From NCBI GenBank assembly GCA_016717115.1, contig JADKGE010000008.1, positions 124,001-188,000 on the forward strand: a stretch of 64,000 nt of DNA, in the 5' to 3' direction. This stretch comes from Actinomycetota bacterium. GTDB taxonomy: Bacteria > Actinomycetota > Actinomycetes > S36-B12. Shown in pieces: positions 7,470 to 16,128 of the stretch. Position numbers and translations under genes: made by a program. Below the pieces are notes generated by a model. It had not been told where the DNA came from, did not search any database, and worked only from the letters and a program-made list of their open reading frames with translations. Each line of letters begins with the position of its first letter. Positions within the stretch are counted from its first letter, which is position 1.

Positions 7470-8945
7470 CTAGACCACCCACGCCCGACTGCGCTGCACT
7501 GCTGACCGCCATCGCTCGCGGGCGGCCGGGTCGTCGTCACCAGGCTCGAAGATGCCCGACGAGTGCCGAGTCGAGATCAGGTCGTCGAACGACGGCCACA
7601 TGCCGATGCCCAGGCCCGCGAGGAAGGCTGCGCCGAGTCCGGTGGTCTGGAGCTCGGCCGAGCGATCCACGGTGAGCTGGAGCATGTCGGCCTGAAGTTG
7701 GCACAGCAGGTCGTTCGCGGCCGCGCCACCGTCGATCGACAGGCGCGCCAAGGGCACGCCCCCGTCGGCCGTCATCAGCTCGACGACGTCGCGGACCTGA
7801 TGGGCGATGGCCTCCAGGGCGGCCCGGACGATGTGCGCCCGGGTCGTGCCGCGGGTGATGCCGATGATGAGCCCCCGCGCCGTGGGGTCCCATTCGGGGG
7901 CACCCAGCCCCGTAAGCGCCGGGACGAAGACGACACCGCCGGAGTCGGGGACGCTGGCCGCGAGCGCCTGCGTCTCCGCCGCGCTCTCGATGATCTCGAG
8001 GCCGTCGCGCAGCCACTGGATGGCGGCCCCGGTGACGAACACCGCGCCCTCGAGCGCGTAGTCGCGCCGTCCGTCGGGGTGGGCCAGGGCGACGGTCGTC
8101 AGCAGTCCATGGGTGGAGCGGGCCGGTCGGTCCCCGGTGTGCACGAGCAGGAACGAGCCCGTGCCGTAGGTGCACTTCGCGGATCCGCTCGTGAAGCCGG
8201 CCTGCCCGACCAGCGCCGCCTGCTGGTCGCCGGCGATGCCCGCAATGGGCACGTCGAGGCCGAGGAAGGCCGCGGGATCGGCGTGGCCGATGTCACCGTA
8301 TGACGGCACGATCTCCGGCAGGGCCGACATCGGCACGCCGAACAGGTCGCACAGTTCGGGGCTCCAAGCGCCGGTGGAGAGGTCGTACAGGAGGGTCCGA
8401 GAGGCGTTGGTTCCGTCGGTGACGTGCAGCAGGCCGCGCGTCATCCGCGCGATGAGGTAGGAGTCGACGGTGCCGACGGCGACGTCCCCCGAGACGACGC
8501 GGGCCCAGGTGTGCGGATCGTTGTCGCGCACCCAGGCGATCTTCGTCGCGGAGAAGTAGGGGTCGATCCGCAGGCCGGTGAGCTCCGTCACGCGGGCCGA
8601 GTGGCCGGCCCGGACGAGGTCCTCGCACAGCGTGGCCGTCCGGCGGTCCTGCCACACGATTGCCCTCCGGGGCGCGCCCAGCGTCTCGCGGTCCCAGAAG
8701 CAGACGGTCTCGCGCTGGTTGGTGATGCCGATCGCGCGGATGGTGGCGTCGGCGGCGGCGAGCGCCTCGCGCGCGGCGGCCAGGGTGGCCGACCACATCT
8801 CCCCGAGGTCGTGCTCGACCCAGCCGTCGGCCGGGAAGTGCTGGGGGAACTCACGGTAGCCGCGGGCGACGATGGTGGCCGTCGCATCAACGACGAGTGC
8901 GGTGATGCCCGTGGTGCCCGCGTCTATTGCCAAGATCGCATCCAT
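7470..8945 (-). CDS. glpK: Glycerol kinase
   Basis: A 491-residue FGGY-family kinase producing sn-glycerol 3-phosphate from glycerol and ATP. The N-terminal phosphate loop AIDAGTTG, the glycerol-binding ITNQRET and WQDRRT segments, the NASRTLLYDL motif and the GDQQAALVGQ/KCTYGTGSF region are characteristic of GlpK rather than xylulokinase. Length is normal (about 500). ATG 8945 is chosen because a TATGGT box lies 6 nt upstream; the frame is open further but without support. It is divergent from phosphofructokinase. No glycerol facilitator or glpD is adjacent, so the kinase is not in a complete glp operon. Confidence 0.93.
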   Translation of the reverse strand: MDAILAIDAGTTGITALVVDATATIVARGYREFPQHFPADGWVEHDLGEMWSATLAAAREALAAADATIRAIGITNQRETVCFWDRETLGAPRRAIVWQDRRTATLCEDLVRAGHSARVTELTGLRIDPYFSATKIAWVRDNDPHTWARVVSGDVAVGTVDSYLIARMTRGLLHVTDGTNASRTLLYDLSTGAWSPELCDLFGVPMSALPEIVPSYGDIGHADPAAFLGLDVPIAGIAGDQQAALVGQAGFTSGSAKCTYGTGSFLLVHTGDRPARSTHGLLTTVALAHPDGRRDYALEGAVFVTGAAIQWLRDGLEIIESAAETQALAASVPDSGGVVFVPALTGLGAPEWDPTARGLIIGITRGTTRAHIVRAALEAIAHQVRDVVELMTADGGVPLARLSIDGGAAANDLLCQLQADMLQLTVDRSAELQTTGLGAAFLAGLGIGMWPSFDDLISTRHSSGIFEPGDDDPAARERWRSAVQRSRAWVV

Positions 8946-8951
8946 GGCCCG

Positions 8952-8957
8952 ACCATA
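8952..8957 (-). promoter_or_regulatory. Leaderless -10 box of glpK
   Basis: TATGGT followed by CGGGCC and ATG 8945. Confidence 0.5.
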
Positions 8958-9016
8958 GTTGGCGACGGGGACCTGCCCGTCGGGCACAAGCTGATGACAG
9001 CGATTACATGGATCGC

Positions 9017-9097
9017 TAGAGTTGGCAACGGTGGAGCCGGGCGGATGGAGCCGGGCGCAACTCGGGCCTTGAGCCCACAACGAAAGGTGCATGACCC
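9017..9097 (+). promoter_or_regulatory. Phosphofructokinase promoter and leader
   Basis: TAGAGT at 9017-9022 is a probable -10, giving a leader of about 70 nt, unlike the leaderless neighbours. The leader contains an 11-bp direct repeat, GGAGCCGGGCG, twice with a 3-nt gap, then GGGC/GCCC which could form a small hairpin, and AAAGG upstream of ATG 9098. No known riboswitch was recognised. Confidence 0.35.
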
Positions 9098-10123
<1,026 letters not shown>

Positions 10124-10152
10124 GCCGGTTCGCGCACCTACGACATCACCAG

Positions 10153-10196
10153 GGCACGGCCGGCAGTGGTCCCTACGGACCACTGCCGGCCGTGCC
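10153..10196 (+). terminator. Perfect 20-bp stem hairpin after phosphofructokinase
   Basis: Arms 10153-10172 and 10177-10196 are exactly complementary around a CTAC tetraloop, ending in a short TT. It is 29 nt after the phosphofructokinase stop. The right arm runs directly into the -10 box of the DAHP synthase gene, so the hairpin occupies that promoter's -35/spacer region. Confidence 0.75.
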
Positions 10197-10197
10197 T

Positions 10198-10203
10198 TAG
10201 CCT
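10198..10203 (+). promoter_or_regulatory. Leaderless -10 box of DAHP synthase
   Basis: TAGCCT, 6 nt before ATG 10210, beginning 2 nt after the terminator stem. Confidence 0.5.
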
Positions 10204-10209
10204 TGTCGC

Positions 10210-11540
10210 ATGCTTACCCCCCTCCGCTGGCCCGACCTGCCGGCTGCCCAGCAGCCCCCGTGGCCGGACGCCGCCGAGCTCGAGGCCGCCATGCAGGAGC
10301 TGTCGACGCTGCCGCCGCTCGTGTTCGCGGGCGAGTGCGACCTGCTCGGCGCGCGGCTAGCGGACGCCGCCGAGGGCCGTGCCTTCGTGCTCATGGGTGG
10401 CGACTGCGCGGAGACGTTCGCCGCGAACAACGCCGAGTCCATCCGGGCACGACTCAAGACCGTTCTGCAGATGTCGGTGGTCCTCACGTACGCCGCCTCG
10501 CTGCCCGTGATCAAGGTGGGGCGCCTGGCGGGCCAGTACTTCAAGCCCCGCAGCAACGTCGTCGAGACGCGAGACGGCGTCGAGCTCACCTCCTACCTGG
10601 GTGACGCCGTCAACGCACTGCCCTTCGATGCGGCCTCCCGCCGCCCCGACCCGCAGCGGCTGGTGAAGGCGTACAACGCGTCCAGCGCGGCGCTCAACCT
10701 CGTCCGCGCGTTCACGCAGGGCGGCTACGCCGACCTGCGACAGGTGCATGCCTGGAACCAGGACTTCGTGCGCGACTCGGTCGCCGGCCAGCGGTACGAG
10801 GCGATGGCGGGAGACCTCGATCGTGCGCTGGCGTTCATGCGCGCCATCGGCGCCGACCCCGAGGAGCTCCAGCGGGTCGAGTTCTACGCCGCGCACGAGG
10901 CGCTGTCGATCGACTACGAGCGGGCGCTCACCCGCATCGACTCGCGGACCGGACTGCCCTACGACGTGTCCGGGCACTTCCTCTGGATCGGCGAGCGCAC
11001 CCGGCAGCTCGACGGCGCGCACATCCACTTCGCGTCCACCATTCGCAACCCGATCGGGGTCAAGGTGGGCCCGACGGCCTCGCCGGATGATGTCGTGCAG
11101 ATGTGCGAGATCCTCAATCCCGAGCGCACGCCGGGACGGCTCACCCTCATCACGCGCATGGGATCGACCAAGGTGCGCGAGGCCCTGCCGGGCATCGTGC
11201 AGAAGGTCGACGGCAGCGGCGTCCCCGTGGTCTGGGTGTGCGACCCCATGCATGGCAACACGCGCGAGGCGGCCACCGGGCACAAGACGCGCGTGTTCGA
11301 CGACGTCGTCGACGAGGTGCAGGGGTTCTTCGAGGTGCACCGGGATCTCGGCACGGTGCCCGGTGGGCTGCACATCGAGCTCACCGGAGACGACGTCACC
11401 GAATGCGTCGGTGGCACCGGGGGGGGTCCTCGAGGGCAACTCTCGGCGACCGATACGAGACGGCCTGTGATCCGCGCCTGAACCGCGAGCAGAGCCTGGA
11501 GCTGTCCTTCCTCGTCGCCGACATGCTGTTGTCCCGGTAG
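10210..11540 (+). pseudogene. aroG: Class II DAHP synthase with two +1 indels near the 3' end
   Basis: First enzyme of the shikimate pathway: phosphoenolpyruvate + erythrose 4-phosphate to DAHP (plant/AroG-Mtb class II). The frame from ATG 10210 carries the family motifs GGDCAE, KVGRLAGQYFKPRS, YNASSAALN, WIGERTRQLDGAH and DPMHGNT. After ECVGGTGG the frame is lost. An 8-G run at 11419-11426 has one base too many, and a second extra base lies near 11441. Removing both restores the expected continuation LGDRYETACDPRLN...FLVADMLLSR to a TAG at 11540, with the family's usual spacing. As written the product ends at 11481 with an aberrant tail. For an essential enzyme, a sequencing error is a serious alternative. 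Confidence 0.9.
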
Positions 11541-11565
11541 TCGTCGTGGGCGGAGGACGACCCTG

Positions 11566-12102
11566 ATGGCGCACGTCGGAGGCGCGCTCCTCGCGGCCGC
11601 CCACCGCCTGCCTGGCGGCATCCTGACCGTGGTCGTCGATCCGCACGTTGCTGGCGATCTGGGGCCTAAGGAGTACGGAGCGGTCGTCGCCACGACCTTC
11701 CGTGACCTCGACGACGCACTGGACCGGCTGCCGGGAGGACCTCGGGAGGTGCACCCGCGCAGTCCGGTGCCCTTCATCCGCGACGTGCTGGAGCGGTACT
11801 GCGACGGTGACCTCGATGCGCTGGAGGAGGTGTCGGTCAGCCAGTTCGGCGGGCCGTTCCAGCAGCAGGCCTGGCGGGCGATGCGCACGATCCGCGCCGG
11901 CAGCGTCGACACGTATGCCGGTCTCGCTCGGCGCGCCGGGACTCCGCGAGCCGCGCGCGCGGCCGGCACGGTGTGCTCGTCGAACCTCGTCGCACCTTTC
12001 GTGCCCTGCCACCGCGTCGTGGCGGCCAACGGCATCGGTGGCTACGGCTACGGACTCGACGTCAAGATCGCGCTGCTCGAGCACGAAGGCGTCATGCTCT
12101 AG
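11566..12102 (+). CDS. ogt: Methylated-DNA-protein-cysteine methyltransferase
   Basis: A 178-residue O6-alkylguanine repair protein that transfers the alkyl group to C148 in the motif PCHRVV (147-152). The preceding helix-turn-helix (YAGLARRAGTPRAARAAGTVCSSN) and the asparagine hinge are typical. The N-terminal ~90 residues are the variable Ogt domain. GGAGG lies about 9 nt upstream of ATG 11566. The stop codon shares the tetranucleotide CTAG with the stop of the convergent ribbon-helix-helix gene, so no intergenic space remains. It acts in direct reversal of DNA alkylation. Confidence 0.9.
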   Translation: MAHVGGALLAAAHRLPGGILTVVVDPHVAGDLGPKEYGAVVATTFRDLDDALDRLPGGPREVHPRSPVPFIRDVLERYCDGDLDALEEVSVSQFGGPFQQQAWRAMRTIRAGSVDTYAGLARRAGTPRAARAAGTVCSSNLVAPFVPCHRVVAANGIGGYGYGLDVKIALLEHEGVML

Positions 12103-12299
12103 GGCTGACTGCCCTGACGCGTAGCCCGCTCGTCGCGATCCGCGTCGCGCGGGCGTCCCGGCCGCCGTCGCCGCACCTCCTCGCGCAGCATGAACTCGAC
12201 CTGGGCGTTCACGCTGCGCAACTCGGCCGCGGCCATGCGCTCAATCTCGGCCCATAGCACCGGGTCGATGCGGAGCGGGAACTGCTTGCGGGGAGCCAC
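12099..12299 (-). CDS. Ribbon-helix-helix (Arc/HicB-type) DNA-binding protein
   Basis: A 66-residue protein from GTG 12299. The N-terminal strand KQFPLRID is followed by helices LWAEIERMAAAEL and SVNAQVEFMLREEV, the canonical RHH fold that dimerises to insert a beta-sheet into the major groove. The C-terminal third is basic/charged (RRRRPGRPRDADRDERATR). It begins 8 nt after the SPFH gene stops, so the two form an operon. Such RHH-SPFH pairs recur in actinobacteria. It may autoregulate through tandem repeats upstream of the SPFH gene (inference). No toxin partner is present. Confidence 0.75.
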   Translation of the reverse strand: MAPRKQFPLRIDPVLWAEIERMAAAELRSVNAQVEFMLREEVRRRRPGRPRDADRDERATRQGSQP

Positions 12300-12307
12300 T
12301 GACGTCC

Positions 12308-13300
12308 CTACTGGTACAGGGTTCCGGTGTTCAGGACCGGCGTCACGTCGGCCTCGCCGCACAGCACGACGAGCAGGTTGCTCACCATCACCGCGCGACG
12401 CTCGTTGTCGAGGTCGACGACGTGCTTCGCCTCGAGCTCGTCGAGCGCCATCTCCACCATGCTCACCGCTCCGGTCACGATCTTGCGGCGGGCGGCGATG
12501 ACGGCCTCGGCCTGCTGGCGGCGCAGCATGGCCTGGGCGATCTCCGGCGCGTAGGCGAGGTGGGTGAGGCGGGCGTCGTCGACGACGACGCCGGCGGCGG
12601 CCAGTCGGGTGCCGAGGTCCTCGCGCAGCGTCGCCGAGACCTCGTCCGGGTTGCCGCGCAGCGTGATCTCGCTCTCCGAAGCGGTCCCGTCCTCGCCCTG
12701 GTCGTAGCTGTAGGCGGTGGCGATGTGGCGCAGCGCCGTCTCGGCCTGCGTCGTCACGTACGTCTCGTAGTTGTCCACGTCGAACACTGCCTGGGCGGTG
12801 TCCTGCACGTGCCACACGACCATCGCGGCGATCTCGACCGGGTTGCCCCGCTTGTCGTTCACCTTGAGCTTGTCGCCGAGGAAGGTCCTGGCGCGCAGCG
12901 ACACCTTGAAGCGGCCGCCGCTCCCGGGCTTCCTCGTGGCCCCCTTCGACGCCTTCGCACCGCTGCTCTCGTCTCCGGATGGCGACTGCACCGGGTTTCC
13001 GTTGCTGTAGAAGGGGTTGGCCCAATGGAATCCACCCTTGCGCACCGTGCCGCGGTAGTTGCCGAACAGCACGAGAACCCGGGACTCGTTGGGCTGCAGG
13101 GTGAAGAAGCCGGGCAGGAGCCCGACGAAGCCGATCAGCAGCACCATGCCGGTGATGAACAGCACCCAGTTCGGCTCTCCGTCCGACCCGCCGGACGTGA
13201 ACGCGAGGACGACCGCGGCGACGCTGGCCACCGCCACGAGAATGGCGACGGGCAGCATGATCGCGCCCCGCAGGACAGTGACAACACGCTCGGTACTCAT
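12308..13300 (-). CDS. SPFH/Band 7 domain membrane protein
   Basis: A 330-residue protein with two N-terminal hydrophobic segments (about 12-34 and 46-68) followed by the SPFH/prohibitin domain. NESRVLVLFGNYRGTVRKGGFHW starts the domain, and coiled-coil-prone helices (EIAQAMLRRQQAEAVIAARRKI) follow. SPFH proteins scaffold membrane microdomains and often associate with proteases. A Ser/Gly/Lys-rich insertion sits near 105-125. GGAG lies 6 nt before ATG 13300. It is first in an operon with the RHH gene. A TATCAT -10-like box and a repeat operator lie upstream. Confidence 0.85.
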   Translation of the reverse strand: MSTERVVTVLRGAIMLPVAILVAVASVAAVVLAFTSGGSDGEPNWVLFITGMVLLIGFVGLLPGFFTLQPNESRVLVLFGNYRGTVRKGGFHWANPFYSNGNPVQSPSGDESSGAKASKGATRKPGSGGRFKVSLRARTFLGDKLKVNDKRGNPVEIAAMVVWHVQDTAQAVFDVDNYETYVTTQAETALRHIATAYSYDQGEDGTASESEITLRGNPDEVSATLREDLGTRLAAAGVVVDDARLTHLAYAPEIAQAMLRRQQAEAVIAARRKIVTGAVSMVEMALDELEAKHVVDLDNERRAVMVSNLLVVLCGEADVTPVLNTGTLYQ

Positions 13301-13340
13301 GGCTGACTCCGGTTTCCGGCCGGCCTCCCGGCCTCGGACT

Positions 13341-13373
13341 CATGATATCACCATGATCTCTTGGTGGTATTGG
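13341..13373 (-). promoter_or_regulatory. Candidate operator/promoter of the SPFH-RHH operon
   Basis: Three tandem ~11-bp units (CATGATATCAC, CATGATCTCTT, GGTGGTATTGG) with ATATCACCA and TGGTGGTAT as near-perfect inverted 9-mers (13345-13353, 13362-13370). On the minus strand TATCAT (13342-13347) could be the -10. Tandem short repeats at ~11 bp are typical RHH operators; the assignment is inference. Confidence 0.45.
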
Positions 13374-14558
13374 TCAGACGATGTTGACCTCGCCGCGCAG
13401 GGCGCCGGCCACGAAGCGCTGTGCCGTCAGCGGGGTCACGTCGACGACGGGCTCGCGACGTAGGTACAGGTCGCGCAGCACCTCTCCCACGGCGGGCCCC
13501 TGGAGGAAGCCGTGCCCGGAGAACCCGGTCGCGTAGAGGAACCGCGAGACGTCGGGCGCCTCGCCGATCAGCGCATTGTGGTCGGGTGTGTCCTCGTAGA
13601 GTCCCGACCACCGATGGGCGATGCCCACGTCGAGCAGGACCGGGCACCGCAGGTCGATGGCGGCCATGAGCTCGGGCAGCCACTCCTCGCTGTAGTCGAG
13701 GTGGAAGCCGGGTTGCTCGCCGCGGTAGGACATGCCGAGCAGGAGCGCAGGCCCTTCGCGGTGCAGGTAGAACGTCGAGGCGGCATCGATGGTCATGGGC
13801 ATCGACTCCGGCAGCATGCGGACCAGATCGGGGCCGAGCGCCTCGGTGATGAGGATCTGCCGACGCAGCGGCGCCACTGGCAGGTGCACCCCGGCCATGT
13901 CGCCGATGGCGGCCGACCACGGCCCGGCTGCGCACACGACGGCCGTGGTGCGGACCGTGCCAGAGGTCGTCGAGACCGATTCGATGTCGCCGCCGGTCAC
14001 GGTCACGCCGGTGACCTCCACCCCCGTGCGGATCCGTGCACCGAGGCGCCGAGCACCGGTGGCGTAGCCCAGGACGACGGATTCCGGCGAGCAGTAGCCG
14101 TCGCGCGGGTGGAACGAGGCAGCCAGCACGTCATCAGTGACGACACCGGGGGACAGCGCCGCGGCCTGCGCGGGCGTGAGCATGCGGCTGTCCACGCCCA
14201 TCTCGTTCTGCAGTGCAACGGAGGCCTCGTAGACCGTCACGTCGGCGGCGTCGGTCAGCAAGAACAGGTACCCCACCTGGCGCAGGTCGATCACCTGGCC
14301 GGGATGCTCGGGGAAGGCCTCGAAGGCGGCCAGGCTCCGTGCGCCGAGGGCGATGTTCACCGGGTCGGAGAACTGGGCGCGGACACCTCCCGCCGCCTTC
14401 GACGTCGAGCCGCTGCCCAGCTGGTCGCGCTCGAGCAGGAGCACATCGGTGATGCCTGCCTCGGCGAGATGGAAGGCGACGCTCGCGCCCATGACGCCGC
14501 CGCCGATGACGACGACCTCGGCCGATTCCGGCAGCGGCACGGCCGGGGAAGCGCTCAT
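13374..14558 (-). CDS. FAD-dependent amine oxidase (DAO family), pipecolate/sarcosine oxidase-like
   Basis: A 394-residue flavoprotein. The Rossmann motif VVVIGGGVMGASVAFHLAEAG (15-35) binds FAD, and LLLERDQLGSGSTSKAAGG is the typical second part in D-amino-acid-oxidase-fold enzymes. The C-terminus has the FAD-contacting ATGFSGHGFLQGP. It starts with ATG 14558 overlapping the stop of the upstream aldehyde dehydrogenase (ATGA). Coupling to an ALDH7-type dehydrogenase resembles the Pseudomonas amaA-amaB pair, suggesting oxidation of L-pipecolate to piperideine-6-carboxylate. Sarcosine or another secondary amine is an alternative substrate. Confidence 0.8.
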   Translation of the reverse strand: MSASPAVPLPESAEVVVIGGGVMGASVAFHLAEAGITDVLLLERDQLGSGSTSKAAGGVRAQFSDPVNIALGARSLAAFEAFPEHPGQVIDLRQVGYLFLLTDAADVTVYEASVALQNEMGVDSRMLTPAQAAALSPGVVTDDVLAASFHPRDGYCSPESVVLGYATGARRLGARIRTGVEVTGVTVTGGDIESVSTTSGTVRTTAVVCAAGPWSAAIGDMAGVHLPVAPLRRQILITEALGPDLVRMLPESMPMTIDAASTFYLHREGPALLLGMSYRGEQPGFHLDYSEEWLPELMAAIDLRCPVLLDVGIAHRWSGLYEDTPDHNALIGEAPDVSRFLYATGFSGHGFLQGPAVGEVLRDLYLRREPVVDVTPLTAQRFVAGALRGEVNIV

Positions 14559-16075
14559 CCGAAGTTCACTCCCTGGGCGAGGGGCAGCTCGCTGGAGTAG
14601 TTGATGGTGTTGGTGGCGCGGCGCATGTACCCGCGCCAGGCGTCGGAGCCGGACTCGCGTCCGCCGCCCGTGGACTTCTCCCCGCCGAAGGCCCCGCCGA
14701 TCTCCGCGCCGGACGTGCCGATGTTCACGTTGACGATGCCGCAGTCCGAGCCGGCCGACGACATGAACAGCTCGGCCTCCCGCTGGTCGAGCGTGAAGAT
14801 GCTCGAGGAGAGTCCTTGCGGGACGTCATTGTGGAGGGCGATGGCCTCGTCGAGGTCGTTGTACGTCAGGACGTACAGCAGGGGGGCAAAGGTCTCGCGG
14901 CGCACGACGTCGGTCTGGCTCGGCATCCGCACCAGGGCCGGCCGCACGTAGTAGGCGGCTGGATCGCCGACGTCCTGCCGGTCACCGCCCACCACCAGGG
15001 TGCCGCCGTCGGCGACGGCCTGCGCGATCGAGGCCTGCATCGACTCGAACGCGCGGGCATTGATGAGGGGTCCGACGAGGGTGGCGGCATCCACGGGGTC
15101 GCCGACGGTCAGCCCCGCATAGACCGCCGAGATGCGGCGCACGAGCTCGTCGGCGATCGACTCGTGGGCGATGACGCGACGCAGGCTCGTGCAGCGCTGA
15201 CCGGCCGTGCCGGCTGCCGCGAAGACGATCCCCCGAACGGCGAGGTCCATGTCGGCGGAGGGCGCGACGACGGCAGCGTTGTTGCCGCCCAGCTCGAGGA
15301 TGGCGTGGCCGAAACGGGCCGCGACGCGAGGGCCGACCTCGGCCCCCATCCTCTCGGACCCGGTGGCGCTGACAACAGCCACGTTCGGGCTGTCGACCAG
15401 GGCGGCGCCTGCCTCGCGGTCGGCGATGACCAGTTGGTGCACGTCGGCGGGGACGTCGCACTCCTCCATCGCCCGGTCGAGCAGGGCGCTGCACGCAAGG
15501 GAGGTCAGGGGGGTGAGCTCGGAGGGCTTCCAGATGACGGTGTTGCCGCACACGAGGGCGATCGCCGTGTTCCAGGCCCAGACCGCGGCCGGGAAGTTGA
15601 AGGCCGAGATGACCGCGACCACCCCGCGCGGGTGCCAGGTCTCCATGAGCCGGTGTCCGGGCCGCTCGGAGGGCATCGTGCGGCCTTCGAGCTGGCGGGA
15701 CAGCCCGACGGCGAAGTCGCAGACGTCGATCATCTCCTGGATCTCGCCCACGGCCTCGGCATGGATCTTGCCCACCTCGATCGTGACCAGCCTGGCCAGG
15801 TCGGCCTTGTGCTCCTCCAGGAGCCGGCCGTAGTGCTTCACGAGGGCGCCCCGACGAGGTGCGGGCACGGTACGCCAGTCCAGGAACGCCGCATGGGCGT
15901 GCGCGATCGCCTCATCGATCTCGGCGGCGTCGACCGCGGGCACCGGGAAGAGGTCACCGCCCGTGATCGGCGAGCGGGACGGGATGGGTGTCGCCGTGCC
16001 GCTCGGCATGGTCGCACCGCAGGCGGCGAGCGAGCGCAGGGCGGCGGTGTTGAGTGCGAGGTCCTCGAAGGTCAT
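14555..16075 (-). CDS. ALDH7-type aldehyde dehydrogenase (aminoadipate semialdehyde/P6C dehydrogenase-like)
   Basis: A 506-residue NAD(P)-dependent aldehyde dehydrogenase. The fold motifs SAFNFPAAVWAWN, WKPSELTPLT and LELGGNNAAVVAPSAD are present, and the catalytic cysteine lies in AAGTAGQRCTSLRR. Lys-Pro-Ser and GQRCTSLRR spacing, and the N-terminal form (GGDLFPVPAVDAAEIDEAI), match ALDH7/antiquitin and AmaB proteins that oxidise aminoadipate semialdehyde in lysine/pipecolate breakdown. The C-terminal NVNIGTSGAEIGGAFGGEKSTGGGRESGSDAW is also characteristic. It is first in a two-gene operon with the FAD oxidase. Substrate assignment is by family and context. Confidence 0.88.
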   Translation of the reverse strand: MTFEDLALNTAALRSLAACGATMPSGTATPIPSRSPITGGDLFPVPAVDAAEIDEAIAHAHAAFLDWRTVPAPRRGALVKHYGRLLEEHKADLARLVTIEVGKIHAEAVGEIQEMIDVCDFAVGLSRQLEGRTMPSERPGHRLMETWHPRGVVAVISAFNFPAAVWAWNTAIALVCGNTVIWKPSELTPLTSLACSALLDRAMEECDVPADVHQLVIADREAGAALVDSPNVAVVSATGSERMGAEVGPRVAARFGHAILELGGNNAAVVAPSADMDLAVRGIVFAAAGTAGQRCTSLRRVIAHESIADELVRRISAVYAGLTVGDPVDAATLVGPLINARAFESMQASIAQAVADGGTLVVGGDRQDVGDPAAYYVRPALVRMPSQTDVVRRETFAPLLYVLTYNDLDEAIALHNDVPQGLSSSIFTLDQREAELFMSSAGSDCGIVNVNIGTSGAEIGGAFGGEKSTGGGRESGSDAWRGYMRRATNTINYSSELPLAQGVNFG

Positions 16076-16083
16076 GGCCGCAG

Positions 16084-16117
16084 TCTGCCGTGCCGCCGTG
16101 GCCCGCCTGACGGCAGA
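16084..16117 (-). terminator. Hairpin between pknB and the aldehyde dehydrogenase gene
   Basis: TCTGCCGT (16084-16091) and ACGGCAGA (16110-16117) form an 8-bp stem in the 53-nt gap after the kinase gene. No U-tract, so only a tentative terminator. Confidence 0.35.
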
Positions 16118-16128
16118 TCCGGTGGTCC

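Noticed and set aside
12099..12299. RHH gene as a toxin-antitoxin antitoxin
   Set aside because: No toxin gene beside it; its partner is an SPFH protein.
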